Assembly: GCA_013368315.1 (NCBI GenBank)
Contig: JAACJM010000017.1
Coordinates: 496,001 to 560,000, forward strand
Direction of reading: 5' to 3'
Source of the DNA: Tetrapyrgos nigripes
Lineage: Eukaryota; Basidiomycota; Agaricomycetes; Agaricales; Campanellaceae
DNA length: 64,000 nucleotides
Part shown: positions 23,551 to 35,354 of the stretch, piece after piece
How the letters are laid out: each line of letters opens with the position of its first letter
Position numbering within the stretch: position 1 is the stretch's first letter
Program-made: the position numbers and the translations under genes
Notes under the pieces: model-generated
Told to the model about the DNA's origin: nothing
Databases searched by the model: none
Seen by the model: the letters and a program-made list of their open reading frames with translations, nothing else

Positions 23551-24053
23551 ATACCTGAGCTACTGTTTGTAGCGTAAGTAGACCAAGATAGCCAAGTTCA
23601 TCATTTTTTCTTTTTTATTGGTCTGGCTTAAGCTCGGTCGACTTGGAACGCTCGTCCTTGGGCATCTCATTCATCTGACCTCCCAAAGAAACCAGTCTTG
23701 CGTCGAAACCGTTAATACAACTCACACGTGTGGGCGTCTTCGACGGCGTCCAAACAACGTCCAAATTTGTAATCCGTTCTTCCTGTTCTCCGGCTCCATC
23801 ACGATCAGCGCTCAGCGCTCAACGCTGCAACCCCATAGGCTTTGCATCCTTCAATAAACCCTGATGCGTCGAACTTACATATTTTTGGATCCATTTTGTA
23901 TCTTCAATACCTTCCCGAGTCATAGGAACTAATCTAGACGCTCGCGGCACCGCTATTGGCAGACTCATGACCATGCACGATGCATGTCTAAAGGAGTTCT
24001 GGTACGTATATAAGACCCACTACTTTCATCGCTAGAGAGTATCTCCTGGCATC
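23551..24053. other. Intergenic upstream of the AAA ATPase gene
   Basis: No repeat or RNA gene was recognised. The sequence just before the start codon contains 'tatataagacc' near 24007-24017, which could serve as a TATA box for the downstream gene. Confidence 0.4.
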
Positions 24054-27000
24054 ATGAACCGCAGATTCTCCTCCATCATCGGAAAACCCGGCGCCTCTTC
24101 TGTCTTTGACGATAAAGCCTCGACTATCGACGATGCGTCTACCATCAAAGAAGAGGCTTTGGTCCCACCGTCGTTGAAGGTCAAGCGTGTGGACCATTAT
24201 TATAGCAAATGGTCCAAGGGCTGGAAGTATCGCGTATGTCTGTCTGTCCATTATCTCCTGCTCAGTTCGATAATGTTTTCTCTTCACCTACAGAACACCA
24301 GTTCCAAGGTTACGGTGGAAACACTCCCAATGTTGGGTCGTGGTGCCGGTGATAATGACCCATGGAAAGATTATCTCTTTGGTATGTCCAAGTAGTCATT
24401 TCCGTCGCTTTTGCAAGCTAATGTCTCCTTTAGTGTATGTCGTGGTCTTGCCCGTCTCCCAGTCAAAAAAGAAAACTAACCAACTCCCTCTCTCTCACTT
24501 GTAAAGCGTTGTCCGCAAAGTCCCCACCAGCGACCTCTACCCACCCAAGTTCAAGATAGTCATCAAGAGTGAATACATCCTCAAGGCGTGTAAAGATGTT
24601 ATTCAATCATGGCCCGGGATCTCTTGGAACTCTGACCCACTTGAGGTGAGTTTGAAGTCTGAGCGCCTCTTTCTGATCACTTGCCCTCCCTCCAATCACC
24701 GCTTATGCCTCCATCATATTGATGTAATAGTACATGCTGACGCTCTACCTGCCTCGTTTACACAGCTCGACCCCGAAATCTTCCTCACCTTCCTGGAAGA
24801 ATTCACCGCCTACCGTGACGACCTCGCCTCCAAGAAAGTCAAATCTGATTTGGACAAATACGTCTTATCCTCTGTAACCACCCTCCTCGACGCCCTCCAC
24901 TCCGACTACAAAAACACCATCAAAACCATCACACGTCTTAAATCCCACCGCGAAATCACCTACGATGAACTCTACTCTATCCTCGTCCCTCGTACATTGT
25001 TCGTCGCGAGATGTGCTGTGACCAATCTCCCTAGGATCTTTAAACTAATGTCTTGGATGAAAGTATCTGTCGAAGGAACCGAGTGTATCCAATTGAACAT
25101 GGAAGCAATCGATTTAGTCGATAAGGCTGTTGTGCCAGGACAGGAAGCAACGGTGGGGAGAATTCAAGCGTGTGTGTTGATTAAAAAGTTTAAAGGGACG
25201 GTGCCGATTGAGAGTTTGGATGTGTATCCGTTGAGGTATCATAGGGAGGAAGGGATGTTGAGGGAAGCGGTGTTGAAGAGGGGGAGGAAATGGGTTGGGT
25301 TGATTGGGGTACATCATAAGGAGTATGACGGGGTTGCGGCGGTGAAGAGTGAGGGGAGGTTGGTTAGGCAGACGGTAAGTCGAGTCTGAGGCACTGTATG
25401 TGTGGGTTTTGAGATAACTGTGAGCTAACTTTGGTCCATTTGCTTAGGTCATTGGTCGTATTATGGTTGATCGAGGTAGGTGTACGTTTACCCTTTCTGA
25501 CGACACTGACACTGACACTCCTCCTACAGTAACATTCCGCCGCAACAACCCCAACTACCAATTCCCCCTTCCCGTCTTTGAAACCATCGAAGTCGAGCCT
25601 GATTACGGTGAAGATGAGGACTCGGTGTATAACGACTCTCGGCACGGTCCGCCCAGGTCGCGTGTTCGTTCTCGTCCCCTACAAATGGCGCCGAGGCCCG
25701 TTCCTGTTATGACACCGTTGCCTTTTATACCTCCAGGACCTGGATCTTTCGGATCTTTTCCTGGTAGCGGTGGTGTTGCGTTGCCACCTGCTAGTCCGTA
25801 TAATCCAGGTAACGGAGGATATTTGAGTAATGGATGGGATAATGGTGAGTGTCGTTTGATATTCGTTGTTGTTTTGTACTGTTTTTGGTGTTTTGGTTTT
25901 TTTTTTTTTTTGCTGTGTTGGAAGTATGAGTACGGTGACTAACGTTTTTGCTTTGATTGACAGGCCTCGTCCAATCTCAGACTACAAACGACAAGAGACC
26001 GGGAGCCGGAGTGGGCACCGGTGATAACATAGAACTGACAGAGGAAGAACTGTTGTTGACGCCAACTGTGGTGTATGGGTTTAGTTTGGCTGATAAGTTG
26101 TGGTGTGAGTGTCTCCCCTTCTTTCTTTCTTTCTCTCCCTTCTGGTGCCCAAACTAATCTCAACCTCCATTTTTACTTGGCAGTGGAATTCAGCGTAGAC
26201 AAAGTAACCGACGTCAACTGGAACGACGAGGCCTTTGCCAATCTCGTCCTACCCGCTGATCGCAAGTTGATGTTGCAGTCCCTAGTAGAGGCTCATCATC
26301 GCGAGACGTTTGATGATTTTATTAAAGGAAAGGGACATGGGTTGGTTATTAATTTGTTTGGGCCTACGGGGGTTGGTGAGTCGATTTTCCCTTTTGACCT
26401 TCTTATCTTCCTTTCTTCCCTCCCGTGATGATAACTGACTATATAACATCTTTAATTTTGGATGCAGGTAAAACATTCTCAGCCGAAGCTACCAGCGAAC
26501 ACGTCCGACGACCTCTCTACATCGTCGGTGCTGGGGATTTAGGAACCGATCCTGCAAGGATGGATATGGTCTTGGAGAAGATATTCGATTTGGCGACGGC
26601 TTGGAAGGCTATTGTGCTGATTGATGAGGTAGGTTTCATTCTCGACTCCGGGAGCTTTGGGCTCCTTGCTGACCTTTTTGTTTCCTTTTTTTATAGGCTG
26701 ACGTTTTCATGGAACAACGTTCACTTCATGATTTGGAAAGGAATGCTATGGTTGCTGTTTTGTGAGTGTTTTTCCTGCCTCTACTCGTCTGACCGAAGAT
26801 GCTAAACAAGTGACACATCACAATGTAGCCTCCGCCACGTCGAGTATTACCGTGGTATCCTCTTCCTGACGACTAACCGAGTTAAGGCGTTTGATGAAGC
26901 TTGTGAGTAGCCTTTCTCAAACTAACGCTTACTCTATTCTCACTCCAACTAAAATATCAAACTCAGTCCTCTCTCGTATCCACGTCGCGCTCCACTTCCA

Positions 27001-27304
27001 CGAACTCCCCTTCCAATCTAAAATCGAAGTCTGGACTGCTTTCCTCCGAAAAATCGGGGCTTTGGCGTCTGGTTCCATCGAGGATTCCTTCTCCCACTCA
27101 GGCTGTATCACACCCGACCAAATTCGAACCCTCGCCCAACGAAACGTCAACGGGCGACAAATCAAAAACGCAGTAAGGACAGCACAGAGTATGGCTGCGG
27201 GGAAGGGAGAGAGATTGTGCCTTGAGCATTTTATGGCTACGTTGGATGGGATGGAGGGGTTTATGAGGGAGTTCGAGAAGGTTAGGGCTGGGGCTGAAGA
27301 TTAG
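24054..27304 (+). CDS. AAA-type ATPase with N-terminal DUF7025-like region
   Basis: A many-exon fungal AAA+ protein. It starts at 24054 (MNRRFSSIIGKPGASSVFDD) with a disordered N-terminus. Next comes a DUF7025-like region, including KFKIVIKSEYILKACKDVI and LVPRTLFVARCAVTNLPRIF. A linker follows that is rich in Gly and Pro (PGPGSFGSFPGSGGVALP). The AAA domain spans the last exons. It has Walker A GPTGVGKTFSAEA (split by an intron after GVG), Walker B IVLIDEADVF, sensor-1 LFLTTNRVKAFDEAFLSRIH with the Arg of SRIH as a candidate arginine finger, and a C-terminal helical part (NVNGRQIKNAVRTAQSMA) as sensor 2. It stops at 27304. Related proteins are annotated only as ATPases; substrate and partners are unknown. 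About eleven introns are inferred. All key ATPase residues are present, so activity is expected. Confidence 0.88.
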
Positions 27305-27550
27305 ATTTTAGGTTAGGCTTAGAGAACTCAGAAAGGGAATGTAAGAATGAAGTGTGTACGTAGTCTCTGTAGTTTCTGTATCTTCTATGTATTGGAATTG
27401 ATGTTCATTGTGTATTCATGCTTTGAGTAACTGCAGCCAGGGAAAGGTTTGCCAGAGTGTCCGTGGTGTCGTAGTAGCAACTTGATGCGTTGCGATCGAT
27501 CTCTTGCCCCCGGGTCCTACTAGGGGAAAAGACCCAGTTGTTGATTTTTG
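27305..27550. other. 3' flank of the AAA ATPase gene
   Basis: Short AT-rich spacer containing the presumed 3' untranslated region. No other feature was seen. Confidence 0.4.
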
Positions 27551-27578
27551 ATGGACGTTCAGGGGATTGAACCCCGGT
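27551..27578 (-). repeat. 3' fragment of tRNA-Ala
   Basis: The sequence GGACGTTCAGGGGATTGAAC within this interval is identical to the T arm and 3' acceptor strand of the complete tRNA-Ala gene at 30845-30926. The 5' half, including the anticodon, is absent here. It is therefore a tRNA-derived fragment and not a gene. Confidence 0.75.
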
Positions 27579-28659
27579 GAAAGTCCATATGACCAAACCG
27601 AGCTGTATCTGGCCTAATCGGTTAATGATCCAAACTGACCTGGCGGAAACGAGCCTAAAGCGTCTCTTCATATCACTGCTTCCTTTTGGGGCTTTATCTA
27701 CGTCAATGCCTCGATATAATGTTACTGCTTGGTCTTTCTGGTTGCTTGACTGGTCGGTCCTTCTGTAGTAGGTAGAAGCGGAAAACGTGAGGAAGTTGCC
27801 TTACTAGGTTGAATGAAGTCTACAATCGGAAGTTCGTGCCAGTAACACTCACTGGCCATCACCAATGAAGATTGGCGTGTCACAGCAGACGAAACCAGGG
27901 GAGCAGACGGCGTCCTTGAGTGGAATGGTTAGTACACTTAACGTTGTTACAGATCAGGACGATCATATGGCGTGGACATACAGGATCAGCGTCATCGTCT
28001 ACGCAAACGTATTTCGTTATTAACATGCTTTGCAGCAGAATAATCAAGCCAGGAACTAAGTTAGCACCTGCTAGCGCTCACTGCGTGGTGAATGGAGGAA
28101 AGATGGACGATGCGGAAACCGAATTGTGGGCTGAGCAGTTATCTATATCAGATCGTGTGCCATGGACTTGCCATGGACTAGTAGATGTGATGGAGATTCG
28201 GAAGCTTTAGGTGCACCTTCATTGGGTGCGTTGGAGTAGGCCGTAGCACTATAGCGTAGAGATATATATATGATGGAATGAGAATAGCTAAGTCTGGCTC
28301 TCTGGCCAGGCTCTAGACAAGCATGTACAAACAACTGACTAAGCGCCTCAATGCCTCTACTGTGGCGTGTTCTGAGTCTATGGAATAGGGCGAATCCCTA
28401 TTCTAGCGCGAAATGAAGAAAAAATGGAAGAGTTTTCCCGTTGTTAAATCCGACTCGGAGTCACTGACTCGAAGCATCTTCCGAGGAAATACTTCTCGAT
28501 GCTTGCGTCACGCCATGTCCCGTCAATGCCTCCAGCTTACCATCCTCGCGCCGATGAAGCTCAACAAAATGTACTAATCAAATATCGGCCTCGTCATCGC
28601 CACGCGACTCAGCAGTGGCCCATAAAGCCTTCATGTATACACCGCACCGGAGGCTCCAC
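27579..28659. other. No recognised gene
   Basis: Short frames only, with no domain or splice pattern. A short AT dinucleotide run sits near 28260-28272. Confidence 0.45.
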
Positions 28660-28872
28660 CTAAGTACTGGGGAAAGGGGCCACCTGCTTCCCGTGGCAAG
28701 TTACGAGGTACCAAGCATACAGAGACTGAACTGTAGATTACACAAATTGCTACAGCTGAACGCTGAACCTTGAATTCGAATGCTGCAGTGCTACTGGGTA
28801 TAAGTATAAGAATGTGACAAGGGGCCTCGTAACTTGCCATGCGAAGCAGTGGCGGGCCCTTGCCCCAGTTGA
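28660..28872. repeat. Inverted-repeat element of about 210 bp (MITE-like)
   Basis: The left arm, at about 28660-28715, contains GTGGCAAGTTACGAGG. The right arm, at about 28822-28872, contains its reverse complement in CCTCGTAACTTGCCATG. The match extends outward with mismatches for about 45 bp (ACTGGGG...AAGG against CCTTGCCCCAGT). The roughly 110-bp centre is unrelated. No clear target-site duplication was found, so the class is undetermined. Confidence 0.6.
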
Positions 28873-29733
28873 GTAAAGACGCGTCCTGCCAAGTCCAGAC
28901 CTGACTTCGCTGGCAGGCATTTCAGAAATATCAAACTCATTAAACCCCTATCGTCTTCTTCCCGGAAAAAGAACTGAACGAGCGAGCAGGCTAGAACGAC
29001 TCCGAATCGGCCTCGTGAAAAAGACCATCAATACATATCATATACTTTTGGGCTTCGCTTCGCTTCGTCTTTTGACGTGCCTGGGGGTGTGTTGCAGGAT
29101 TTTTCCAAGTTATCCGTTTTTACCCGTTTTTACATACGGTTTATTCGCTCTTCTTTCCCCGCACATCTTTGTCATTTGCATCCTTTCAGTTATTGGAGCT
29201 TATTGGAGACGCTTTGTGGCGTCTACAATAGTGCTAATCATCAAGGGTTGTTAAACATCAGTCCGCAGAAAGTCAGTCAAGCATTTTCTGTTTTGAAGGG
29301 TCTCCACATGTACTTGGTCTAGCCAATCCAAGTCTACAAAATATTCAGTTGAGACCACGCTGAAACATCAGAAAAGTATAAAGTTACGGGCTCGTCCTTG
29401 GCTTGGCATGCCAATTACATCACAGGTTCAATTCGCTGTAGATGCGTACACTGCCAGACTGGTAAGTAGCATTGAAAATTCCGAAGGATACGGTGCCTAA
29501 GACAACGGGATTCAGTGGCTCGATAGATTGTCTGAGAGTTTCGTAGAGACCCAGTACAAAGAACGGGCCCCGGGGTAAGTATAGTGCTGCCGCAAGGCAA
29601 CTTGGCAGAGCTGAGGCGAGCTGAAGGATTTGGACAGCTCACTCTGGTCCATGTGAGTCGAGGTCTAAGCCGAGCAAGTAAGTAGTAGCAGACATTGAGA
29701 GAAGAAGTGGCGGGAACTATTCATTCGTGTGGA
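28873..29733. other. No recognised gene
   Basis: Open frames here are short and lack family features. A C/G-rich patch near 29560-29600 stands out in composition but carries no identifiable motif. Confidence 0.4.
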
Positions 29734-29740
29734 TATAAAA
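29734..29740 (+). promoter_or_regulatory. TATA box of the small secreted protein gene
   Basis: TATAAAA lies 82 bp before the start codon at 29822. That spacing fits a TATA-driven, probably inducible or highly expressed fungal gene with a short 5' leader. Confidence 0.6.
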
Positions 29741-29821
29741 ACCTCGAAACATCGCCGTTTGAGAGCAGCAACTTTCACCTCACTGTCACAGTAACTGCTA
29801 TCTCATACTCCAAATCAAATC

Positions 29822-30207
29822 ATGAACGCCAAATTCTTCAACGCCATCTTGGGATTCTTCCTCGTCGTTGCAGCCACCTCTGCCACTGCTCAGCGTATTC
29901 CTTGTAAGTGCTTTTCGCAAATCTCCATGAAAGACCTTACTAAAAGAACTGTTTGCGTAGGCGGTGACGCCGATCCTGTATGTCCATCCATCATTTTATG
30001 AAAGTCCTGGTCTGTAATAACTGTACTAACCATTCCACTCAACTTTCAAGGACGCCGTCTGTGCTACTGGTTTCGTCTGCTGTGACGCGCCAACCTTCAT
30101 CGGTGATGGCCAGTGAGTGTTACTAGTACGAGCTTCCGGTTGTAGACTTTATTAACATGTCGTCCACTTCTAGCTGCATCCCTGTAGGTGAAGTTTGCCC
30201 ACAGTAA
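29822..30207 (+). CDS. Small secreted cysteine-rich protein
   Basis: Four tiny exons: 29822-29903, 29961-29977, 30051-30112 and 30174-30207. They join in phase through canonical GT-AG introns to a protein of 64-65 residues. The N-terminus MNAKFFNAILGFFLVVAATS followed by ATA is a clear signal peptide with a likely cleavage site before QRIPC. The mature part is about 41 residues with six cysteines in the order C, C, CC, C, C (GFVCCDAP in the middle, GEVCPQ at the end), consistent with three disulfides. No family is recognised. Comparable fungal small secreted proteins include effectors and antimicrobial or surface proteins, so the role is open. A TATA box 82 bp upstream supports the start. Confidence 0.8.
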
Positions 30208-30844
30208 GCCAGGACCAAAGGCTTTTCCGAGTCGAATCCTTATGCTGTAAAATGGATACGGAGGAAGAATTTGAACTAGTACTTTGAACTGGGAAGATTT
30301 ACCGTGTACCAGCATACGATAGTATCAAGGAAATTTTCGAACTTGTGCTTGTGTGATGAATCTATGAAATGGATAAAAGAGTCTGAAATCAGTTCTGAGA
30401 CACTGTACCTTGAGCTCGAATTGATGAAAATTGACGCATTTACTTACGGTGTAGCCTGCAATATTAATGCTTTGGCTTTGCTCGAGGTGGTCTCAGTACT
30501 TTAATAGTAATAGGGGCGGTCGTCACTCGTCCATGGCCAGCCAGTTGCTTCTCAATCTTGCAATTGTAATTGCAGGTACGTACGTCTTCCCTTTACTACC
30601 TTGTACGTGCACACGTATGCATAATCCTTCCTCGTCAACAAGCTAGCAAATCGAGAGACTATATGAGACTATGCGTCCGTATTTGAAAATCCCGACCCTG
30701 ATTCCAATTTCCTCCGCCTCCGGGCCCTCGGCCCTAGTCAAATTTCAAAAGTGGTACTTCAAAGGGCGGTCAAAGGGCTCCAAAAGGTGAGAGCAATAAA
30801 CTCCGAAGCAAGCCAAAAAAAAAAGCATATTCAAGGCATTCTCA
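30208..30844. other. Intergenic, no gene recognised
   Basis: Contains a short GC-rich stretch near 30720-30780 (GGGCCCTCGGCCCTAG) that is unusual in composition. No coding or RNA feature was identified before the tRNA at 30845. Confidence 0.45.
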
Positions 30845-30926
30845 TGGACGTTCAGGGGATTGAACCCTGGACCTTATACATCGGTGCTTGTGCAAAGCAT
30901 ACGCGCTACCACTGCGCTAAACGCCC
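30845..30926 (-). tRNA. tRNA-Ala (UGC), intron-containing
   Basis: Read on the reverse strand it folds as a full cloverleaf. The acceptor GGGCGTT pairs with AACGTCC (one G-U), the D stem is GCGC/GCGC, and the T stem is CAGGG/CCCTG with loop TTCAATC. The anticodon stem is TATGC/GTATA. The loop starts TTTGCA, placing TGC at positions 34-36. About 10 extra bases after position 37 form a short intron at the canonical site. The discriminator base is A. Confidence 0.9.
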
Positions 30927-31173
30927 ATAGTAGATGTGGATAGATGTTCGTGTATCAAGAGTAGAGGGGTTTCATTTGCTTATTTCCAGTTTTCCATGAC
31001 CATTTCCTCCAAACGATCGATCGTCGGTGCATGCGCCCCTTGTCCCTTTTCCCGCCTTCTCCTCCTCCTCCTTTTCCCCTTCCTCGTTCCTATTCCTTTC
31101 TCCCCCCTCGTGTCTGAGCCCCTGATCTCCTTTTCTATGACCGTAAATACCTGTAATGACCGCTGTTAATGCA

Positions 31174-31266
31174 TCCCTGGTAGTATATCGGTTAGTACAC
31201 GCGCCTGTCATCTGTAAAATGCTAGTACCGACGCGCGAAAGCTGGGTTCGACTCCCAGCCAGGGAG
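31174..31266 (+). tRNA. tRNA-Asp (GUC), intron-containing
   Basis: The acceptor TCCCTGG pairs with CCAGGGA, followed by discriminator G. The anticodon stem is CGCGC/GCGCG, with loop CTGTCA giving anticodon GTC. The T arm is GCTGG-GTTCGAC-CCAGC style. An insertion of about 21 nt directly after position 37 is the tRNA intron. The gene lies about 120 bp before the first P450 of the duplicated array and is divergent from the tRNA-Ala gene. Confidence 0.9.
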
Positions 31267-31388
31267 CTAAACCAAGCTGTGTTACGTTTTTTGACTGCAC
31301 CCTCTCCGTCGGTGTCCATTCGTACTAACTCCTATTCCACTTGAGCTACCGCCATGGCCCCTATCAACCAATGTAGCACTCCTTCAAC

Positions 31389-34232
31389 ATGACTTCCACC
31401 TATCTCTTTCTCGCTTTTCTTGTTTTTCTTCTTCTTTTCCTCGTCTACCGCTACCGAAAACACAACTACGACGACGCTGTTCCCCCCGGCCCTCCAGGTC
31501 TCCCCATCATCGGTAACCTCCTCCAGCTTACTTCCTCCAATTGTCTTTGGCTGGTTTTCGAATCCTGGAAAGAAACCTACGGACCCATTATCCACCTCTC
31601 CATACCCTCCTTTCCCTCCTTCATACCATTCGTCCATCAACTAAACCAATCCATAATCATACTCAACACCCACAAAGTCGCCTACGACTTACTCTCCAAA
31701 CGTTCAGCACTGTATTCAGACCGACCGAGGTTGATTGTAGCGAATGAGACGCTAACGAGAAATGGGTTATTGGGATTAGCTAGGTGGGGAGAAAAGTGGA
31801 GAAGGACTAGGAGAGCTGCGCATGAGAGTTTGAAGAAGGAGATGGTGGTTAACGGTAGTAGTGGCCGTGGGGGGCTGTATGATGGGATCATTATGAGAGA
31901 GGGGGTGTTACTCGCGGCTGGGTTGGGTTCTATTACTACCACTCCCGCCGCCGGAAACGGATCCACAGACTGGCTCTCCCACCTCTCCCGGACGTCTTCC
32001 TCCCTATTCACCTCTATAGCCTACGACACCCCTCCTCTCCACTCACCCCAAGACCCACTCATCCACGCCGTTTGTTCATTAACGACCCATGTCACTAGAG
32101 CGTCATATCCCGGTGCTCATCTCGTCGAAATACTGCCTTTTCTAAACGACTTGCCAAAGTGGATTCCCGGGGTGAATTGGGTTAATAGATGGAAAAAGGA
32201 AGCAGAGGATGCGTATGAGAGGTATACGGAGGCGTTTGAGGGGATTTACGGGGAGGTTGAGGAGAGGGTTAGACGAGAGGGTGAGAACGAGAAGAATGAA
32301 GGAAAAGGCAGCTTTGCCCGAAAACTCGTCGAAACAAACCACCGACACCGATTGACCAAGACAGAAGCTAGTTGGTTAGCGGCGAGTATGTTTGTAGCTG
32401 GGGCTGATACGGTGAGTATCCTATCCTGTCGTTTCTCTGATTCTGTTCTCATTTTCTTTGTTCAGACAGCGAATACAATGGCATGGCTGTTGACTATTCT
32501 AGCAAAGTATAGAGATGTACAAGCAAAGGGTGTGTACGACGCGTCTCTTCTCTTTCTCATCGCTCATCATAAACAGCCGCAGCTGAAATCCACGCCTATC
32601 TCGCTTCAGCTTCAACCCCATCCCCAACCTCCACAAACGCATCTGCATCTGCATCTGCATCCCTATCAAGCCCACCCTGCCCCCGCCTCCCCACCCCAAC
32701 CGACCTGCCCAACCTTCCCTACTGCCGCGCCGTCCTCCGCGAATCAATGAGATGGAGACCCGTAGATCCACTAGGGTTGCCTCATGTGTGTGTAGAGGAT
32801 GATGTTTATGTTTGTGTCGATGCCGAGAGCAGTAGCGATGAGGACGTTCAGTTTGAGTCTGAGTCTGAGTCTGAGTCGACGGGCATGCGTAATGGGAATG
32901 GTAACGGGGAGAAGGAGAAGACACAGACGCGGACGGGGACAGTCGGACCAAGCAAACCTCAACCAAAGCAAAAAGCAAAAACCTACCTAATCAAAAAAGG
33001 CACCATCCTTCTCCCCAACGTATGGGCTATGAACCGGGATGTAGAGGTATATGGAGAGGATGCGGAGGAGTTTAGGCCTGAGAGGTTTTTAGAAAGGGAA
33101 CGCGTCGCAGTTGATCAAGATTCAGAGTCTCCTGAGGGTGGTGGTGGTGGTGGTGGTGGTATAAAATGGAAATGGAAGCTTGTCAGTGGCGTCAGAGACC
33201 CCTCGAAACGCGATAAAGAGGAATACGCGTGTCTGAGAGAGGATGGGATGGTTAATTTTGGATTTGGGAGGAGGTGAGTTGAGTACGCTGTCATTCAGTT
33301 TCCGAGATTCCGAGATTCCGAGTCCCAAGCTCAGGCTCAGGCTGGACTCCTTTGATTTGGAATTGTATTGTGTTGTGCTGTGATTTTGTTTTTGTCTTTT
33401 GTTTTTTGGACCGCTCAGCCTCGGACGGTCACCTTGGTTTCGGTTTCGGTTTCGGTTTCGGTACTCACACTCAACTTCTAACGCTCTCGTTGTTGACAGG
33501 ATATGCGTCGGAAGACACCTAGCCATGTCTTCCATTCTATTCAACATGGTGATGATTCTTTGGGCTTGGGAGGTTTTGCCTCCTCGAAATGGAAACGGAG
33601 ATGGAGAGGAGTACGTTGAACCAAAGTTGGGTATAGACGATGAGGTTAGGGATGGGGTTGTTGTGTAAGTAGTATATTCTTTCTTTTTCTTCGATTTTTC
33701 TTGCTTTTGTGTTCTTTAAATTTGACGTTTCCTTTTCCTGTTTCTACGGCGTTCTTTGTTCTTTCTTGGTTGTGACTCGTACTAACTAACGCCTTTTTAA
33801 TCTCAATCTCAATCTCATCTCATCTCATCCTCAATCGCATCGCATGTCGGATTGGACGCTTCTGACGCTGGCAGCCGTCCCCTCACAACACCTCTCCACT
33901 TTTCCCCCCGTTTTCCAGATGTTCAAGAGTTGTTGGAGAGGGCTGAGGAGGGGATTTGGGCTGACGCTGATGCCTACGCGAGTGGGAGTCGGAGTCGGGA
34001 ATCAGGTTCTGACATTGTTACAAATGCAAATGCGGAGGATACGTACACGTACACGTACAAGGATAAGGATAAGGACAAAGAAGAGCCTGAGAAGGAGCAG
34101 GAACAGGAATATGAGAAAAGTGAAGAGGGCGAGGGCGATGTGGATGTGGAGGGTAGAAGGGGAAGGGTGGGGGAAGAGTGGAATGAAAGGTTGAGGAGGA
34201 TATGGGATGTGGACTCGGTGAAAACTTATTAG
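31389..34232 (+). CDS. Cytochrome P450 with acidic low-complexity insertions (unit 1)
   Basis: The only full-length P450 of the duplicated array. The anchor is MTSTYLFLAFLVFLLLFLVY and the hinge VPPGPPGLPIIGN. The I helix spans an intron as FVAGADT|TANTMAW. ExxR is VLRESMRWRPVDPLGLPH. The heme loop NFGFGRR|ICVGRHLAMSS is split by an intron of about 225 nt. Introns also follow AKYRDVQAK and GVVV. Two features are abnormal. About 70 acidic, Gly/Asn-rich residues (around VDAESSSDEDVQFESESESE) interrupt the usually tight loop between EDDVY and YLIKKGTILLPNVW. A poly-Gly run and a charged C-terminal extension (YKDKDKDKEEPEKEQEQEYE) add to the length. Catalytic residues are intact, so it may be functional. 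It ends at 34232, convergent with the NLR. Confidence 0.85.
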
Positions 34233-34272
34233 GTAGGGTGCCGGGTGGCCACAGGGTTTACCGTTTCTCTGT

Positions 34273-34301
34273 GGGGGAAGGGGGGGCGCCGGGGGGCGGG
34301 G
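34273..34301 (+). repeat. G-rich tract, quadruplex-capable (unit 1)
   Basis: Four runs of four or more G lie within about 30 bp just after the P450 stop codon, followed by a long T run. The tract recurs at 43360-43389 and 58540-58569. Confidence 0.6.
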
Positions 34302-34630
34302 TGAAGTTTAGTACTTTGGTCTTTTTTTTTTTTTTCCGTTTAAACAGTGACACCTTTGCCGAGTCTGTATTCTAAACTATTCACTACTGTATCTGTACAA
34401 CACCGTTGCCTTTGTACTCTGTATGTAGCCTACCGATCTGGATTCTGTATACGTTATAGCTATAACTACTGATCTACTTCAGCTCAAGAGTCTAGCTTAA
34501 GAGATCGTGTATCTGTTATTATACTGGACCTCTGTACAGTAATCCAATACCATGTGATAATCTTAAGCTTGCTCTCCTATCACCACCACAAGCTAACAGA
34601 CATATGTATAATGTCATATATGATTCCCAT

Positions 34631-34677
34631 GGGCGTTTAGCGCAGTGGTAGCCTCAGGTGTAGCGCGTATGCTTTGT
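34631..34677 (+). repeat. 5' tRNA-Ala fragment with 12-bp insertion (unit 1)
   Basis: GGGCGTTTAGCGCAGTGGTA matches the 5' part of the tRNA-Ala gene at 30845-30926. A 12-bp insertion (CCTCAGGTGTAG) then breaks the D arm, after which CGCGTATGCTTTG follows the tRNA again up to the anticodon. The 3' half is missing, so it is not a functional tRNA. Confidence 0.75.
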
Positions 34678-35354
34678 AGATTGAATATTGTTAGCAGATT
34701 TTAGATCATCACACCGCTCTGCAAAAGTCTAGTAAAAAGAAGTACTAGTACTAGATATTTACTCAGAGACTCTGAGTGGTCGGTCCCACAAGGTTGAACA
34801 GCGGTTACGGTGGGGAAAGAGAAGAGGAGGATTTGGACGTAGAGTTGATTTAGTTAAATTGTTAACGCGCTCCATTCTAATATAAGGGTTAGATGATAAT
34901 GTTTTGGTAACATTTGGTCCTAAGATGAAAGTTGGGAGTTGAATAAGAGTTGGGATTGAGATTGGGATTGGAACAATATTTAGCTAGTGAGTTGTCTACA
35001 ATGGTATAAACAAGCCACAACTTGACCACAGTTCACAACCGATTCCAATTTCCACGTTGGAATCGATGTGTGAGGTGTATGGTGTATGGCGTACCACTTA
35101 CTCTACTTACCTTCAAGAATTTGTTGTTTTACTCTTGTGTCTTGCATAAATAAATTAAAATTAATGTTTCATTGAAAAAGAACAAAGTATCATCATCACT
35201 ACATAGAACAAATCAGGTCATATTCATGAATGCCCTGTTTTAATATTTTTAGGTGTGTTACTGGACCATAAGAGAACAGAAAAAAAAGGATGTACAGCTT
35301 GGTTACTGGTATAACTTCTTTTGATCTCATCAGCTTTGATTCAGAGGAAAATCC

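Noticed and set aside
34631..34677. Functional tRNA gene
   Set aside because: The D arm is broken by a 12-bp insertion and the T arm and 3' acceptor strand are missing.
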